A stretch of 64,000 nt of DNA, taken from Fomitopsis serialis (lineage: Eukaryota; Basidiomycota; Agaricomycetes; Polyporales; Fomitopsidaceae). Both the position numbers and the translations under genes were made by a program. Below are positions 1 through 11,411 of the stretch, piece by piece. The stretch spans positions 124,001 to 188,000 of the forward strand of contig NW_025955002.1 of assembly GCF_022376445.1 (NCBI RefSeq), read 5' to 3'. The notes beneath the pieces were generated by a model. The model searched no databases. It saw only the letters and a program-made list of their open reading frames with translations, and was not told where the DNA came from. The stretch's first letter is position 1; each line of letters begins with the position of its first letter.

Positions 1-1239
1 CGCTACTCTACACTCATATAATGCCTCGGACTCACCATCTGACACATGCCAGACAATTCTCTTCCTAGCTGTATACTGTATATCGATTTTTCGTTTTCGG
101 ACACCAACTGTAGCATGGATCTTCTATGGGATCTTGATTCGGCGCAAAGGCCACTCGTTTGATCTGTTACTAATTCGGAATAGTACATTGATCGAAGTCA
201 TCAAACCGAACCAACTTGGAATTGACCGATAAGTACCAAGCACTTCGCTTTCAGTAAGTAGTCCTACATGACAATTCATTCATCCAATACACTCCCTGTA
301 CCTGTCCCCGTTGTTTGCGTCATCATGGCGCGTCGTCACGGTGGCAGTCCGGATTTACTAGTAGTACACAGAATTATCATCCCTCCACGGAGCGATCTCC
401 AGATGAACACCTTCCAAACGTTCCCACGGGCCTTCGTAAACAACTCAACTCAATGACCATGTCCTTCCCGCGGCATGTTTGCGTCTACACCTGTGGTCCG
501 ACAATAGTGATCCGAGTCAGCGGCGAGGAACGCGTCCGAGAATGGCGGGATCGAGACACGATCGTACATTGGCACGTGATCGCGTTGACGATACCTGTAT
601 TCGCGCGCTGGCGCTGCTGAGTCGAGTCGTGCACCGCGCTGCGCGCGCCGCACTCCTAGTACTTGCCAGCTGGGCTGTATTGCGGTTCAGTCCTATGCTC
701 GTGTGCCTATTACCGCGGTTCAGCGGTCATGGGCCGCGGGCAAATTTTTGCCCAGGGAGTCTCTAACGGTCTCGGTGAGTCGGGCAGAAGCCTCACCGCG
801 CCATTCAAGTTGCGCCAGGTACGTCTTCGCTCAGCGAACAATGTATACAAATTCACAGCCACACATACCGTGCCCGCACAGAGCCGTCTGAGCCAAGGAC
901 TGTGTGGGCAGTCGGGCAATTACTCCCGGAGGACCACTGTGGCTGGTACTTGTCGCGCAGTTAACGGCCCGGAGAGGGCAAAGACGTCGTGAGTGCCGCG
1001 GCATCGTATTTTCCTAATAGCGACATAGGCTGCTTCTGTCTACATGGATCCATCCGGTGCCTACTGTACTTTTACGAGTCAACGGGTATGGCAACACTGT
1101 GGTTGGGCGTGCAATGTATCTGGACGCAGTGCCGGAGCTTGCGTCCTTAGCCTCGCCGCCCAGTATAAATGGCCGGGAGTTCTACTGAGTCAACAAGTTG
1201 CTCAGTCACCCCGCTGCTCAGCGCACTCCAGAGCGGCGG
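1..1239. other. No recognisable gene
   Basis: Short overlapping open frames occur on both strands, none with a recognisable domain, signal peptide or splice pattern. I see no tRNA, no tandem repeat and no transposon terminus here. A TATA-like box (tataaat) also lies near 1163, so a promoter could be present upstream of the zinc-finger gene. Confidence 0.5.
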
Positions 1240-1245
1240 TATAAA
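1240..1245 (+). promoter_or_regulatory. TATA box candidate for zinc-finger gene
   Basis: A TATAAA hexamer lies 63 bases before the first in-frame ATG at 1308. This spacing allows a start site about 30 bases downstream of the box and a short leader. A related box precedes the zinc-finger relative at 21506. The assignment rests on position only. Confidence 0.4.
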
Positions 1246-1307
1246 CCGGTGGTACTCCCTAGTTTACACATTGCATTCTGCTCATCCGACGACCTCTACA
1301 GAGCGCA

Positions 1308-1685
1308 GTGAGGTCGACACATCGCTCGTCCCTCCCCTCCCCCCGGCCTCTGTTGTCCGTACGCGATAGCCTCCACACGAACCTCGGCTCAGCGACGCAC
1401 CATCCCGGACAAGGCCCCATGTACGCACACCGAGGCCACGGTCATACCCACGCACCCCATGCGGGTTACGCCAACGGCGGGGTGACGACTCCCTGTAGAT
1501 GGGGGGCATGCAACGCGCAGCTTGTCTGTTCCCATTCACACATCGAAGGGCACATCCAAGATATTCACCTCGGCTCCTACCGCAATCAGATAGTGAGGTG
1601 TGAGTGGGGCCAATGCCCTCACTACGGGGACGCTGGCGGCATGTCGAGTCACATAATGCGGACACATTTGCAGCTACGCCATTGA
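1308..1685 (+). CDS. Small two-finger C2H2-like protein
   Basis: A 125-residue open frame with two zinc-binding units in the C-terminal half. The first has the pattern C-x4-C-x13-H-x4-H (residues about 66-91, starting CRWGAC). The second starts CEWGQC and ends HIMRTH. The middle is rich in His and Gly. It belongs to the same family as the genes at 21506, 22835(-) and 25873, which carry a third finger of type C-x2-C-x12-H-x4-C; this copy stops before that finger. Either it is a shorter member or it is truncated. An internal ATG at 1419 would still keep both fingers. The role is unknown; nucleic-acid binding is inferred from the fingers. Confidence 0.6.
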   Translation: MRSTHRSSLPSPRPLLSVRDSLHTNLGSATHHPGQGPMYAHRGHGHTHAPHAGYANGGVTTPCRWGACNAQLVCSHSHIEGHIQDIHLGSYRNQIVRCEWGQCPHYGDAGGMSSHIMRTHLQLRH

Positions 1686-2347
1686 GCGCCCCCATTCATG
1701 TTGCATTCTCGCTGACTTCCCGGACTACGTGACTCGGAAGGTTCAAATTTCTTGTCGGACACGATGCCATTACATGGACATAGCTTTCCATCGATTAGGT
1801 AACCTACCCCCCTATCCCCTACCCCCGCTTGTTGTATTGCACACTGCTCTCGAATTCGCTTGTACTTCATGCTCGGACATTTACGATACTTGTTTGTTTT
1901 CAGACTCTCAGTACGGTTGTCCTCTCGGCGCGGTTGTCTACGGAGGCGCCGTGACTGCGCTGTGTACGCTCTCAGGCCGGAGTGGCCGTTCGCAATTCTT
2001 GTCTTCGACTGTTGTCTCGCGCACTGCCCTGACTCCAGAACCCATATACATAGCCCAAGTCTTGCAACTCCGTCTATGTAGGTGAGTCACTCGGACGCGA
2101 CAAACGGCTGCGCTAGTATCATGACATCATCGCGGACGGTAACGCTACAGCTGTGCCGCTGTACTTAACGGCTATAGGCATCCGACCGACGAATATATAA
2201 AGGAACACGGCGTTGAAGTCAAGTACAGCTTACTGGCCGGCTCTTATGGTCTGCAGTGGAGACTAAATACAACTACATCAGGAAAATGAGAAGGAACGAA
2301 ACCGCCTCGCCAGCGCCCCCGATGTCATCGTGCATCAAAGTCGCGAT
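1686..2347. other. No recognisable gene
   Basis: Only short open frames. A TATA-like run (atatataaagg) lies near 2193. I see no domain, repeat or RNA gene. Confidence 0.4.
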
Positions 2348-3690
2348 CTAGGTTGTGATCGGGTAGAGGTAGGAGTCGGGGAAGGCCTTCTTGATGCACT
2401 GCTAAACCCAATAGTATGGCGACGCATAGGTAACTTCGGTACAACCTGTCTGGCCGGCACCGCCGGTCAGGATGCCGACGATGCGCCCATAGCGTCAGCG
2501 ATAATAGACCCGGAATCCCCGGGGGCAGAGAAAGCGCCGTCCTTATGACTGTACAAGTAGATGGCTACTTCCATGGACGTCGAACAAATGCCGTACTCGT
2601 CGTATTCCCGGACAAAGGATTCGATGCCGGTCGCGCGACCGATGGTAGCACCGGTGGTGTTGCCGTTCTTGGCGACGATGAGACACTCTTCGCCGTTAGC
2701 GTTGAGCATGGTCGGATGCCGCAGCTCGTCCTTGACAACGTCTCGAAGCTGCAGGAGGTGCAGGACTCAGCGCGACGGTGCATCTTGAACACGGAATTGG
2801 CGGGCGTGATTCTGATTCCTGAATATGACGGGTAGACTAGACAGCCTGAGTGAAATAGATCAAAAAATACCGAGATCGGTTACGTTGCCCTTGAAGCCCT
2901 TCTAGTCAATCTTCTCGACGTGGAGCTCAACGAGAGCCCAGTCCTCCGTGAAGCATTTGTCGCCGGTACCGATGAAAATCGGAGGGGAGTAAAGGACGTG
3001 TCCCAAGATGCGTTGGCTCTCTGCGCTCCAGAACCTCGTGACCTTACCGTAGAACTCTGTCAAAGTCCCTATCAACTTCTCCGCCTCCGCCAGCTTGCCC
3101 TTGAACTTCCTCCTCGTGTCAGCTATCGCGGCGCCCTCGCCCTCGATGACCTCCCCGATTGGATCAACGGAGGGGACGTGGTTGAGCAGTTGAAGACCAG
3201 CGGAACGGGTGAAGACCGACTCGCGGAATGCAATTTCGACGCCGGTGACCTGAAACTCGGCGAGACTGCTCGCGGCGGTGCTTGCAGCGCACCGCCGCGA
3301 CTTCGGCGTCCGCACGGAATAGTGTCCAGGGCATCACGCCCACCCAAAGGAAAAGGTGACCGCTTCCTTTCCAACCTCGGCGAAGCGTACAGGGCCACTC
3401 GTCCACCTAAGGTCGACGGAATCAAAGTACGCGTAGACCTGTCGACCTAGTTTGCGCCATATGTGTCCGATTGGATGTAGATGGGTCTGGCTTCCTTTGG
3501 CACGCGCTCAGCCTCGGCCAGGGTCCCCCGTGCGGTAGACGGAGACGGGGTCGGAGGGAAAGCCATAGTCGTCAGAGCCCAGGGATGAGGGAGAATATCC
3601 ACGAGGTCCTTCGTAGATTCGAGGTCGGCAACCGCGGTGATGGCTGGAGGAAGAGTAGATCCGGCGCTGTCTCGCTCAGCGACGACAACG
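2348..3690 (-). pseudogene. Broken gene with C-terminal GDSGS protease-like domain
   Basis: Reading the minus strand, a recognisable basidiomycete protein family of unknown function runs through several frames. The N-terminal part is near 3560-3320. The middle (3315-2902) contains the conserved stretch around KGKLAEAEKLIGTLTEFYGK. The C-terminal part (2709-2467) contains the trypsin-like APGDSGSII motif. The frame is broken in at least four places: frame changes near 3320-3350 and 2745, an in-frame TAG at 2902-2904 where the family has Trp, and a one-base loss near 2487 after the GDSGS motif. An intron probably ends at 2822, just upstream of the protease-like part. The family may be an inactive or active serine protease; I recognise the motif, not a characterised function. 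Confidence 0.65.
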
Positions 3691-4581
3691 AAGTCACTGA
3701 GGAACTAATGTTCTTCGGGAGTCACTGGAACGAGAAGCAGAAAAGAAAAGGTACGAGATAGCAAAGACTCAAATGGCTTAATACTCGTAAACGCGTGAAC
3801 AGTAGCTGGCCGAGTGAGGGAAAATGAGAAGGTGATTACGAGAAGACAAGGTAGGGGCTGGTAGGGGAGGACCTGGGAGGAAGAGGAGGAGGAAGAGAAG
3901 TTAGAACATGAAGGAGGAGGCAGGTCACCCGACGGGCCGGCGACAGCCACCGACCACTGGCAACTCACGTGGGCGTCGATTAAATCCTCCTCCACAACCC
4001 AAACATGCACTACGATGATGGAAAATATACTGGGCATGATACATCCGCAATCCCTGATGCTACCCCATTCATTCTTCCAACAATTTCTTCCGACGCTGTC
4101 ACGACAATCCCCAGTGTCCCCAGTGGCTGAGCGCAGTAACAGAAGCGCTGAACATCGACCTGCAGGTCCTGCACGCCGCCCGGTCCGCATCAAGTAAGTA
4201 GGAGGGTAAGTACTACTTAACAAGTCGAAGAGAATAAGGCCCAGACTGCCCTATGCAAAATCCATCGTGGTTGAATAGCGCAATCCGTTATACTCGACGC
4301 TGTCATGGTACCTCTTTTACTCACTCCATAGTATGTACCGAGGCCGCTCGACTGTTACGAGCATTGCTGTGTCCAGATTTGGTCCAGATCTCTTGATGCA
4401 ACCGAGACATCCGAATGACAGTTCGGGGCGCCTCGTACTTACGCTGAGTAACGTGGGCACCCTCCATCAACGGAGCTGAGACTGTGCAGCGCTTTTGCTC
4501 TTGCTTATCGGCACTGAGCACGCACGTCGCACGTCGCTCTCCAGTAGGATCCACCCGCCAGGCGAATATTCTCCCCTTGAC
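3691..4581. other. No recognisable gene
   Basis: A 172-codon minus-strand frame (3705-4223) contains a long Ser run from a purine-rich tract and no domain; I regard it as chance. The stretch 3830-3920 is purine-rich (gag/gga repeats). This is the upstream region of the UstYa-like gene. Confidence 0.4.
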
Positions 4582-5314
4582 ATGCTGCCGAAGCTCAAGC
4601 AGCTCTTCCCCGAGAGCTTGCGACCTATCGTATGGCTTCTGATTGCCGTCAGTTGCGGCTTCAACCTCCTCGCCGTCAAGCACTACAGCCGAGGACGACT
4701 CTTGGACGACAGTCGATACAGTACGTCGCGGATCCGAGTGTCTCTTGGAAGCCCTTTGACGAAAGCTTCTCCATACAGGTTATGTGGGCGATGACTTCCC
4801 AAACGAGCTCCCGATTCGCCTCGACAACGTTGAGATGGACTTTGAGGCCGTTTCGGGAGATAGCTGGTACAGCCAGACGGGGTTCGACGCCTGGCTGCAG
4901 TGGCATGCGCTGGATCACTTCCCCAGAGCACATGGCTTCGTGAAGCTGGGACCGGAGGGTGAGTCGTACTCGTTGAGACATTCAATCATTGGGGAGTGCT
5001 CATCGACGCTCGCGTACACAGGTAGGCAATTCGGGATATCGATGTTCCACCAGATCCATTGCCTTTCGATGATTCGAGAGGGGTTGATCAATGGTGCGAG
5101 CGATCATTCCGCGCACTGTCTCAACTTCCTACGACAAGCGGTACTCTGCAATGCGGACACGACGCTCGAAACCACCACGGAGACCACTCATTCGTGCAAG
5201 GACTGGACGCAGGCCTATGATTTTATCTCGGAGAACCAGAACCTGTGGCCGAAGAAACAGCGTCCGAGCCAAAACCAGACCGTGACGAGCAATCACACGC
5301 ACGACCTGCGGTAG
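4582..5314 (+). CDS. UstYa-like (DUF3328) membrane oxidase, 203 aa
   Basis: Three exons, 4582-4720, 4779-4958 and 5022-5314, with GT-AG introns of 58 and 63 nt; together they give 203 residues. A membrane segment lies at about residues 14-30 (IVWLLIAVSCGFNLLAV). It is followed by the family signature YVGDDFP, then two HxxHC motifs, HQIHC and HSAHC. These paired motifs define the UstYa/DUF3328 family, whose studied members perform oxidative cyclisation or tailoring in fungal secondary metabolism and RiPP pathways. Splicing removes the residues that break the motif order, which supports the model. The second intron is 63 nt and has no stop, so an unspliced reading also stays open. No backbone enzyme or repeat-type precursor peptide is visible nearby. 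The neighbour at 6543(-) converges on it. Substrate unknown. Confidence 0.85.
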
Positions 5315-5549
5315 CAATCATAGCCAGTACGAGATTGGATGGATTGACTCGTAGATAGCCTTCCCCGACACGCGTTAACGTTGTAGAAGTACATGGTCCT
5401 CACACTCGGTGTAGGCATTAGGAATACGATTCTACGTAGTCAATCATTTGGCCCGGTCAATATACACAAGCACGATGTTTCCACACTACATTGAGAGAAA
5501 GCCAGTACCGACAATCTCAGTTTCCCACTATGGACCCACACATCGATGA

Positions 5550-6543
5550 TCAGGCAATCTGAAGGACGTCGAATGCTGTGGAAGGGCATTAGTATGCACG
5601 ATGCATTATAGCAGATTTTGGCCTCACCCATGGGAGGATCAGAGAAGATCTGCTCGAACTCGAGCGTGCAGTTGTCGCACGACACCTCAAACGTGAACCA
5701 CTTCTTCTCGGAACAGTCGAAGCGTGGCGTCTGAGGCTTGAGCTGCCAGCCATCTTCCCATTCCAGTTTCTCCATCCTCTCCTTCTCGGGCATCCACGAC
5801 ACCGTCCCGAGGAGCTCGAGCCGCTCCGGACGCGAGTTCCAGCTGAGGCCCTCCATGCGCTGCTGCGGATAGGAGGTGTTCCACACTTGGATGTTGAGGA
5901 GGTTTCCGGAGCCCGTGAACGTCTTGCCCGCCTCGGCGCCGCGCTCGGGAGTTGGTACCACCGCATCGACGTAGCACCACTTGAAGGCATTGGGTTTCAT
6001 TCTGAACTGGTAGAACATGGAGTCCTGACGAGGAAGGATCAGGAGACATCACAAGTAGACGGAGAGGCTTCGCACATTCTCGCTGAGTACAATGTGTGAA
6101 CTGCTAGTGTACTCTTCGTCAGGCATCGCCTTGTTCGTGCGCACCATGGGCCCTGGAAACCACATGATTGGACCTGATAAGTAGATGTGTTAGTTTTCCA
6201 TGCCGTCGTTGGTCCAGTATGCTTCAGACCCACCTTTACGCTTCTTCTGATACTCGGGCACATTGCTCAACCCAGGATACGGGTCGGGCTTGCGCAGGCC
6301 CTTCGCGCTCCGAGGGGTGATGACATGGGTAGAGTCGATGTACAGCGCGAAGGATGTTCCCAGCAAGAACACGGCTAACACGAGAGTGATCCAGTCGGTC
6401 ACTGATTTTCTCTTGGAGGCCGGTTGAACTGCTTGATCCTGCTCCGGGTCATCGAAGCCCGCGTTCAGCAGAGGACGCTTGACAGCTTCGTCGATGTCTG
6501 GAGTGTCCGGCTCCTGGCTTTGCAATGGGAGGTACGACGACAT
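5550..6543 (-). CDS. Single-pass membrane protein, basidiomycete family, 276 aa
   Basis: Four exons on the minus strand: 6234-6543, 6076-6173, 5628-6024 and 5550-5575. The GT-AG introns are 60, 51 and 52 nt, and CTAAC/CTAAT branch points are visible in two. The total is 276 residues. A cytosolic N-terminus of about 50 residues precedes one membrane segment (WITLVLAVFLLGTSFALYI). The ectodomain begins with a KGLRKPDPYPGL stretch and ends with a Cys-containing part (FDCSEKKWFTFEVSC). This layout matches an Agaricomycete family sometimes linked to But2-C-like domains; that link is from memory and weak. The last exon gives AFDVLQIA-stop; without that splice the frame runs on to 5440. The open frame extends upstream of the chosen ATG, but the chosen one starts a compact N-terminus. 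Function unknown. Confidence 0.7.
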
Positions 6544-8157
6544 GATGGCCCAGCGTACGTACGCGATATCCGGACGGGATGAGCAGGCCCATAAGCTCTG
6601 ACACTGACGCCTACGCCCCGGAATGCACCGGTGCGCTGTCGAGAACGGCCAAGAGTGGGCCCATGATCCCATCAGACATAGCTGTCGGTGTTTGCGATTG
6701 ATGAGCAGGTCGCCGCCGGTCGGTGGCCTGAGATGTCCGTCCCTCCTCCATCCAAGGCAGCGAGTCGGAATTCAAGATTTCTGGCTCAAGCCTGGCTCAC
6801 TCTAAGGAGCGAACATCCGACGCCGTATGAGCACATACCTTGGCTTATCGAGCACCACGAGGCGTGCGTTGCTCGATTCCTGTGATCACAGTAACCCGGA
6901 ATTATCAGTATGATGCCTGTTTGAGAGAGACGCGCGATATGAGCGCTTGGGCGCGCAAACGTAGTCGCTCGGCGAGGAAGACAGCTCAGGCCGCCACAAC
7001 TGACTGAAATATCACTCAGTGAGAAGTCAACGGGGTAATAATCGGTAAGAGTGGTCCTCAACATATATCACGAATGAGTTCCATGAGTAGGGTAAAATGA
7101 GCTAAATTTCGCAACGGTCCATGTACAGTAGTGCGTACTTGGACGCCAGTGGAGACGCAGCTGACCTGCGAAGCAGCGGCCAGCTGAGAGCGTACCTCAA
7201 CAGGGTCCCACTTGTGGCGCCCATGTGTCCACGCAGAGCGCATTGACCACGTTGCGCGTACCGACTGATCCGTTGCGTACTATCACCGTCGAGGCGAATA
7301 GTACTACTTTCCTACGTCATCGTAGCAGACGCGATACGAGAGCATCGAGCTGTTACCGTATGTGTGCTGTCAAGATCCTAGAAGAGTACCTCGGTGATAA
7401 TCGTCTTCTCATAACAGGCCTGAGGTTCATAACCGTGACTATGCAGGGGCCTTATGAAAGCCACCGGTTGCGAGGCCTGAGAAACCGTAGCATTCCCGCG
7501 GAGAACAATGTGAGATACCCACTAGCCTGTGCCACGGGAGATGCAGCATCGAAGGTGATGAAAAGCAAGAGAATCCCTGCGATCGTCATCCCAGAGGGCA
7601 TACCAGATCGATTATCGCGCTGGTCAGTAGCGTGCTGCGTGTGTAAGCGCATGCGCAAGTCACCTCTCAACGTTTAATATATTCAATGGTGATCAAAAGC
7701 GGAGCGACTGGTAACCAATCACGTACTCGGCGCAGGAGACACGGTACGACTGTAGCCAGTCAGCAGTTCTTGTCAAGGCGCAGTAGACGTAGTCTAAGGC
7801 ATGCGTCAGAACATCAGGGTCCTAGCAGATTATAACATAAGGTTCGCACCGAAGACCCACCCCTCATGGCTGTTGTCCTATCTTGCGCGATGACTCCATA
7901 TTGTAGTCTCCGTGGCCAGAGTAGACAATTCTTTCAACCTCCGCGCGCTCCGGATTCTGACTCCATATTGGCTCGTCCGACGCGGTCAACGTCGGGTCAG
8001 CGACCTAGACCAGGACCAGAGCATGCGCACGCACCTACGCCTCGGATAGCTAACACTATCTCGTGAGTCATCCCCTTAGGAGACGACTCACAAAAACACC
8101 AGTGCCAGTGGCGGTCCGCGGATGTACCATTTGCTAGTTGGAGGTATTCCTTTACGT
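6544..8157. other. No recognisable gene
   Basis: The longest frame is 150 codons (7225-7677, plus strand) and carries no motif I recognise. I see no repeats, no RNA gene and no consistent splice-site series. The first 200 bases are probably the promoter of the membrane-protein gene that starts at 6543. Confidence 0.4.
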
Positions 8158-8550
8158 TCAGGCTGCACCGTCAGCGTGCACGTTACATAGCACATCGAAG
8201 TGAACATCATGAGATTCCGTCGAGAACCTCTGCAAGGTCGCGTCTCGGATAATGAAGTTGAATGGAGGGTTGTGACTGCTATCCTTGTAAGTTAAGACAG
8301 TGATCAGAAGCATAATATTAATAGGCCGGTACGTACACCGCCAAATTTCCCATACGTAGTCAAAATATCGTGATGACAGCCCAGGGCCACGTAGACTGTC
8401 GGGCGGAGACAGCACAGCCGTCACGTTGTAGATACCGTTTTTGGAAATATAGTGACCGGCTGTGCTGCTATATGGATGCCAGCCGGGAAACATGTCTCCG
8501 TGAGCTTGAGGATCGGACGCCTGACAGCAGTTAATCGAGCCAGTACCCAT
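8158..8550 (-). CDS. Hypothetical protein, 130 aa or spliced variant
   Basis: A 130-codon frame with protein-like composition and no recognised domain. A plausible intron exists inside it: GTGTACGT donor near 8336, CTTAAC branch-like sequence, and CAAG acceptor near 8282. Removing it shifts the frame after the acceptor, so the model is unsettled. It lies 3' of the transposon-family fragment that ends at 8770 and could be unrelated DNA. Confidence 0.25.
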   Translation of the reverse strand: MGTGSINCCQASDPQAHGDMFPGWHPYSSTAGHYISKNGIYNVTAVLSPPDSLRGPGLSSRYFDYVWEIWRCTYRPINIMLLITVLTYKDSSHNPPFNFIIRDATLQRFSTESHDVHFDVLCNVHADGAA

Positions 8551-8769
8551 ATGAGGAATACATTCTGACTATGTAGCGATGCGGATCTCAGCCGTTCGAA
8601 AATTCTCCTCAGAGCCAGCTACTGACCTTGCTTTATCCAGGCATATGCTAGTGCCTGCAGCTCGAAGGTGAACTGGGTGCGAAACAGCCCGATACCGTGA
8701 CGCAAACACCTTGCAGGTTATCATTGAATCCCGGTGTAGACTACATGCACGTAAGCGTAGTGATATCAG
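8551..8769. other. Short intergenic stretch
   Basis: Nothing recognised between the hypothetical frame and the stop codon of the transposon-family fragment. Confidence 0.4.
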
Positions 8770-10042
8770 TCAAGTATCTATGTCCATTCCTATATCAACC
8801 CCGGACTGTCGCTTGCGTTTTCTCGGACGACTCGGCTCGCCGTTTGCCATCCCATTATCACGCTCGGCTTGGTTTGCTGCTTTCTTCGCTTCAGCCTTCG
8901 CTTTCTGCGCTGCGCGTTTCGTGTGTCGTTGCTCTCGTAAGGCTGTCGCAAATTCGATATGCTTGACCTCTCGGTCTTCGTGGAGTGCAATGGGCGCCCA
9001 GAGCGAGCGCGGTAACATGTCCCGTATCAAGTGCGCATTATGGAAGCTGAGGGTGTTGATGATCCAATGATCGAGTTCACCGTGTTCAATGAAGTCTTCC
9101 ATGATTGTTGTGGCCCGTCGTTCTTGCATACGCGGCCGTGCGCCACTGGGAGAACATCTCCCATTTGCGCAGTCGTGCTGAACGTTGTACTTGAACTTGA
9201 GGTTCTACGTCGAGTTATGAGTACTATGCAGTCTCTATAGTGTTAGAGCGACAGATATGGTGACACACCTTGACGAGTACAATCACCGATTGAGCCTCTC
9301 CTTGCCGCCGGATTAGGACAGGCATGCCATAGACATCATGACGCTGAGACGAGACATGGTATACGTCAAGGACAGCAATTGCTTCCTCGGCGTTCGGCAT
9401 ACCACGCGCGAAGATGCCAGCAATGCGCCCAGTTATTGGTTGTCCCTGATGATCATCTCGGATAAGGACCATGATCGCAAAATGACATAACACGTACATC
9501 GATTGGGGAGTCAGCATATATCCACGACTGTAGGAAGCATTCGTCACTGCTCTGTGAGACGGCAGATGTGCAACGAAGCCAGCGAGTTGTGTCTTCATAC
9601 GTTCCGAGATTCAACGCATGCGCGGCGTCAGTCTCGAGGAGGTTGACTTCCGGGCGGTGGCGACAACCAGCAGGAAGAGGCGCGAGCTTGATAGTGCCTG
9701 TGATAGAGTATGAGCGCAGCTGTCGAACCCGACTCAATGACATAATCACAGCTTAGAATCAACGTACCTGGTGCGAGCCCCTCAGGATCAGACCACCCGA
9801 GTAGTGTCTGGAGCATGGGGCGCGTCTGCATGAAGTCCCGTACTCCAGTCCCAGCACGGATCCATCCGCCTTCATCGTCGGCCCACCACCCACCAGTCAA
9901 GCGGTGCTTGAAGCCCTCGAGGTCGCCAAATTGGTTCGCGATATCACGGCTTGGAGCGAGATGGTTTGATAGAACAGAACACGCACGGAAGATGGCGTTG
10001 AAGCACTCGAAGGACTCTGTCCATCGGGAAAACCTCCATTTG
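8770..10042 (-). mobile_element. 3' half of a transposon-associated protein family
   Basis: Four exons on the minus strand: 9768 to about 10042, 9498-9697, 9269-9445 and 8770-9204. The GT-AG introns are 70, 52 and 64 nt. The product starts abruptly near WTESFECFNAIFR and continues through SNHLAPSRDIA, LTGGWWADDEG, LLGWSDPEGLAPG and RHDVYGMPVL. It then reads NVQHDCANGRC and ends in a basic Lys/Arg-rich tail after HNAHLIRDMLPRSLWAPI. From memory this is the C-terminal half of a large Agaricomycete family that recurs in many genomic copies and is probably transposon-derived. No start codon or N-terminal half is attached. The matching N-terminal half of the family lies at 14003-17261 on the same strand. 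The coding frame itself is unbroken, so the copy is truncated but otherwise fresh. Confidence 0.7.
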
Positions 10043-10436
10043 GGAATTCGTGATAAGTGACCAGCAATCGAACCGATTCGAACGAATACACAGAAAGTTG
10101 CTAATGTCTGAACATTCCTCGGTATGGTAGATATCTACAAGAATTGTCTGGCATGTGAGACTTCAGTCATTCATGCTACACTAAACCTGATAATGTCGAA
10201 GTAATGCATGTATCTTCTCAGGTGGCTCGACTGACATAGAGCAAATCGGGAATAGTATGCATTGACATGATCGAGACTACACTACACAGGAAAGATTACA
10301 CCATAACGAGCTTCCACCGTACGTCCTCAAGGCCTCTCGCGCATGCCATCGGTAAACTTGTCCCAGTCGCCTTCGGTGGGCGGGTGGAACTCGCCCGAAT
10401 ACTAGCAGCGCGGCATGCCCTGCCCACCATCGCGAT

Positions 10437-10545
10437 CACCCGCTTTGCTCACGCGCCCGCCTCGCCCGCCCGTCCACCTCGCCTGCCCGTCCGCCTGCCC
10501 GTCCACCTCGCCTGCCCATCCGCCTGCCCGTCCACACTTGCGCCC
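10437..10545. repeat. Imperfect C-rich tandem repeat
   Basis: Units built on gcccgtccacctcgcct alternate with gcccgtccgcct over about 110 bases. At least four near-copies can be counted. The repeat lies at the left end of the GC-rich district that separates the two halves of the transposon-associated family. Confidence 0.75.
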
Positions 10546-10575
10546 GCACCCACGATCCGCCCGTCGGCTGCGTTT

Positions 10576-10601
10576 GCGCGCAGGGCATTCGCCCTGCGTG
10601 C
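10576..10601 (+). repeat. Hairpin module, copy 1
   Basis: Arms gcgcgcagggc and gccctgcgtgc pair over 11 positions (one G-T) around the loop attc. The module is preceded by cgtcggctgcgttt. Copies 2 and 3 share the flanks and the stem. Confidence 0.7.
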
Positions 10602-10805
10602 TCGCTGTTGTCGTGTGTGTCGCGTCCTCAGGCGTGCGGTCCATTCGTCAATTGTGTTTGTGGCCCGGCATTTGTCCTCACGCTCGCTGTTGCCGCGCAT
10701 ATCGACGCCCGCTTGTGCACCCCACTCAGTGTCTCCGCCCGCTTACTTGTGTTCCCGCTCTTCCGCCTGTTTGCCTGCCTACCCACGCGTTCGTCGGCCG
10801 TGTCT

Positions 10806-10831
10806 GTGCGCTGGGTGTTTGCCCAGCGCAC
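10806..10831 (+). repeat. Hairpin module, copy 2
   Basis: Arms gtgcgctggg and cccagcgcac pair perfectly over 10 positions around a six-base loop. Compared with copy 1, both bases of at least two pairs have changed together. The same upstream flank cgtcggccgtgtct is present. Confidence 0.7.
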
Positions 10832-11385
10832 TCGCGGTTCGCGTGCATGTGGTGTTGGCCCTGCGCCCTGTGCCCGCTCGTTTGCCCTCGCACCCGGTTG
10901 CCTGCTCACGGGCATCTGTGGGGGAACGGGCGGGGCGGGTGGCAGTCAGTGAGGGAGGACAGAAACGGAGACGAGGGAAGGTCATACTGCCCTTGCTAGA
11001 CTACGCGTTCTGCGCGTCGAAATGGCGGATCAGACGAGAGAGAAGGCGCACGAGCGAGGGAGAGGGAGAGGGGCGAGGGGCAGTAAGCGATGGGCACGGT
11101 GAAGTGTGTCGGAAGGCGCAGGGCAAATGACTGCGGGATGGACAAGCGCGGGGTCAGGATAGTCATCGTTTGGTGGTCGACACCCACCGACATTTGTAAT
11201 ACTCACCTGCTCGTCCGCTCGCAGCCCTGCTTGCCAGCTTTCCCGCCCACTGCCCGCCCATTTACCCGCCGGGTCGTATGCCCATCCACTCTGGTCGCCC
11301 GCTCCCCCGCCCACTCGCCACCTCGCGCCCCTACCCGGTAGTCTCTTCGCTCTTCCGCACCACCACCCGCTCGTCGGCCGTGTCT

Positions 11386-11411
11386 GCACGCAGGGCATTG
11401 GCCCCGCGTGC
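11386..11411 (+). repeat. Hairpin module, copy 3
   Basis: Arms gcacgcagggc and gccccgcgtgc pair at 10 of 11 positions around the loop attg. The upstream flank cgtcggccgtgtct is identical to copy 2. Confidence 0.7.

Noticed and set aside
3705..4223. 172-codon minus-strand frame
   Set aside because: Contains a poly-Ser run from a purine-rich tract and no recognisable feature; nothing supports splicing or a start.
10267..11130. 287-codon open frame
   Set aside because: It lies in C-rich repeat DNA where stops are rare. The product is Arg/Pro/Ala/Cys-rich with no domain, and other frames are open too.
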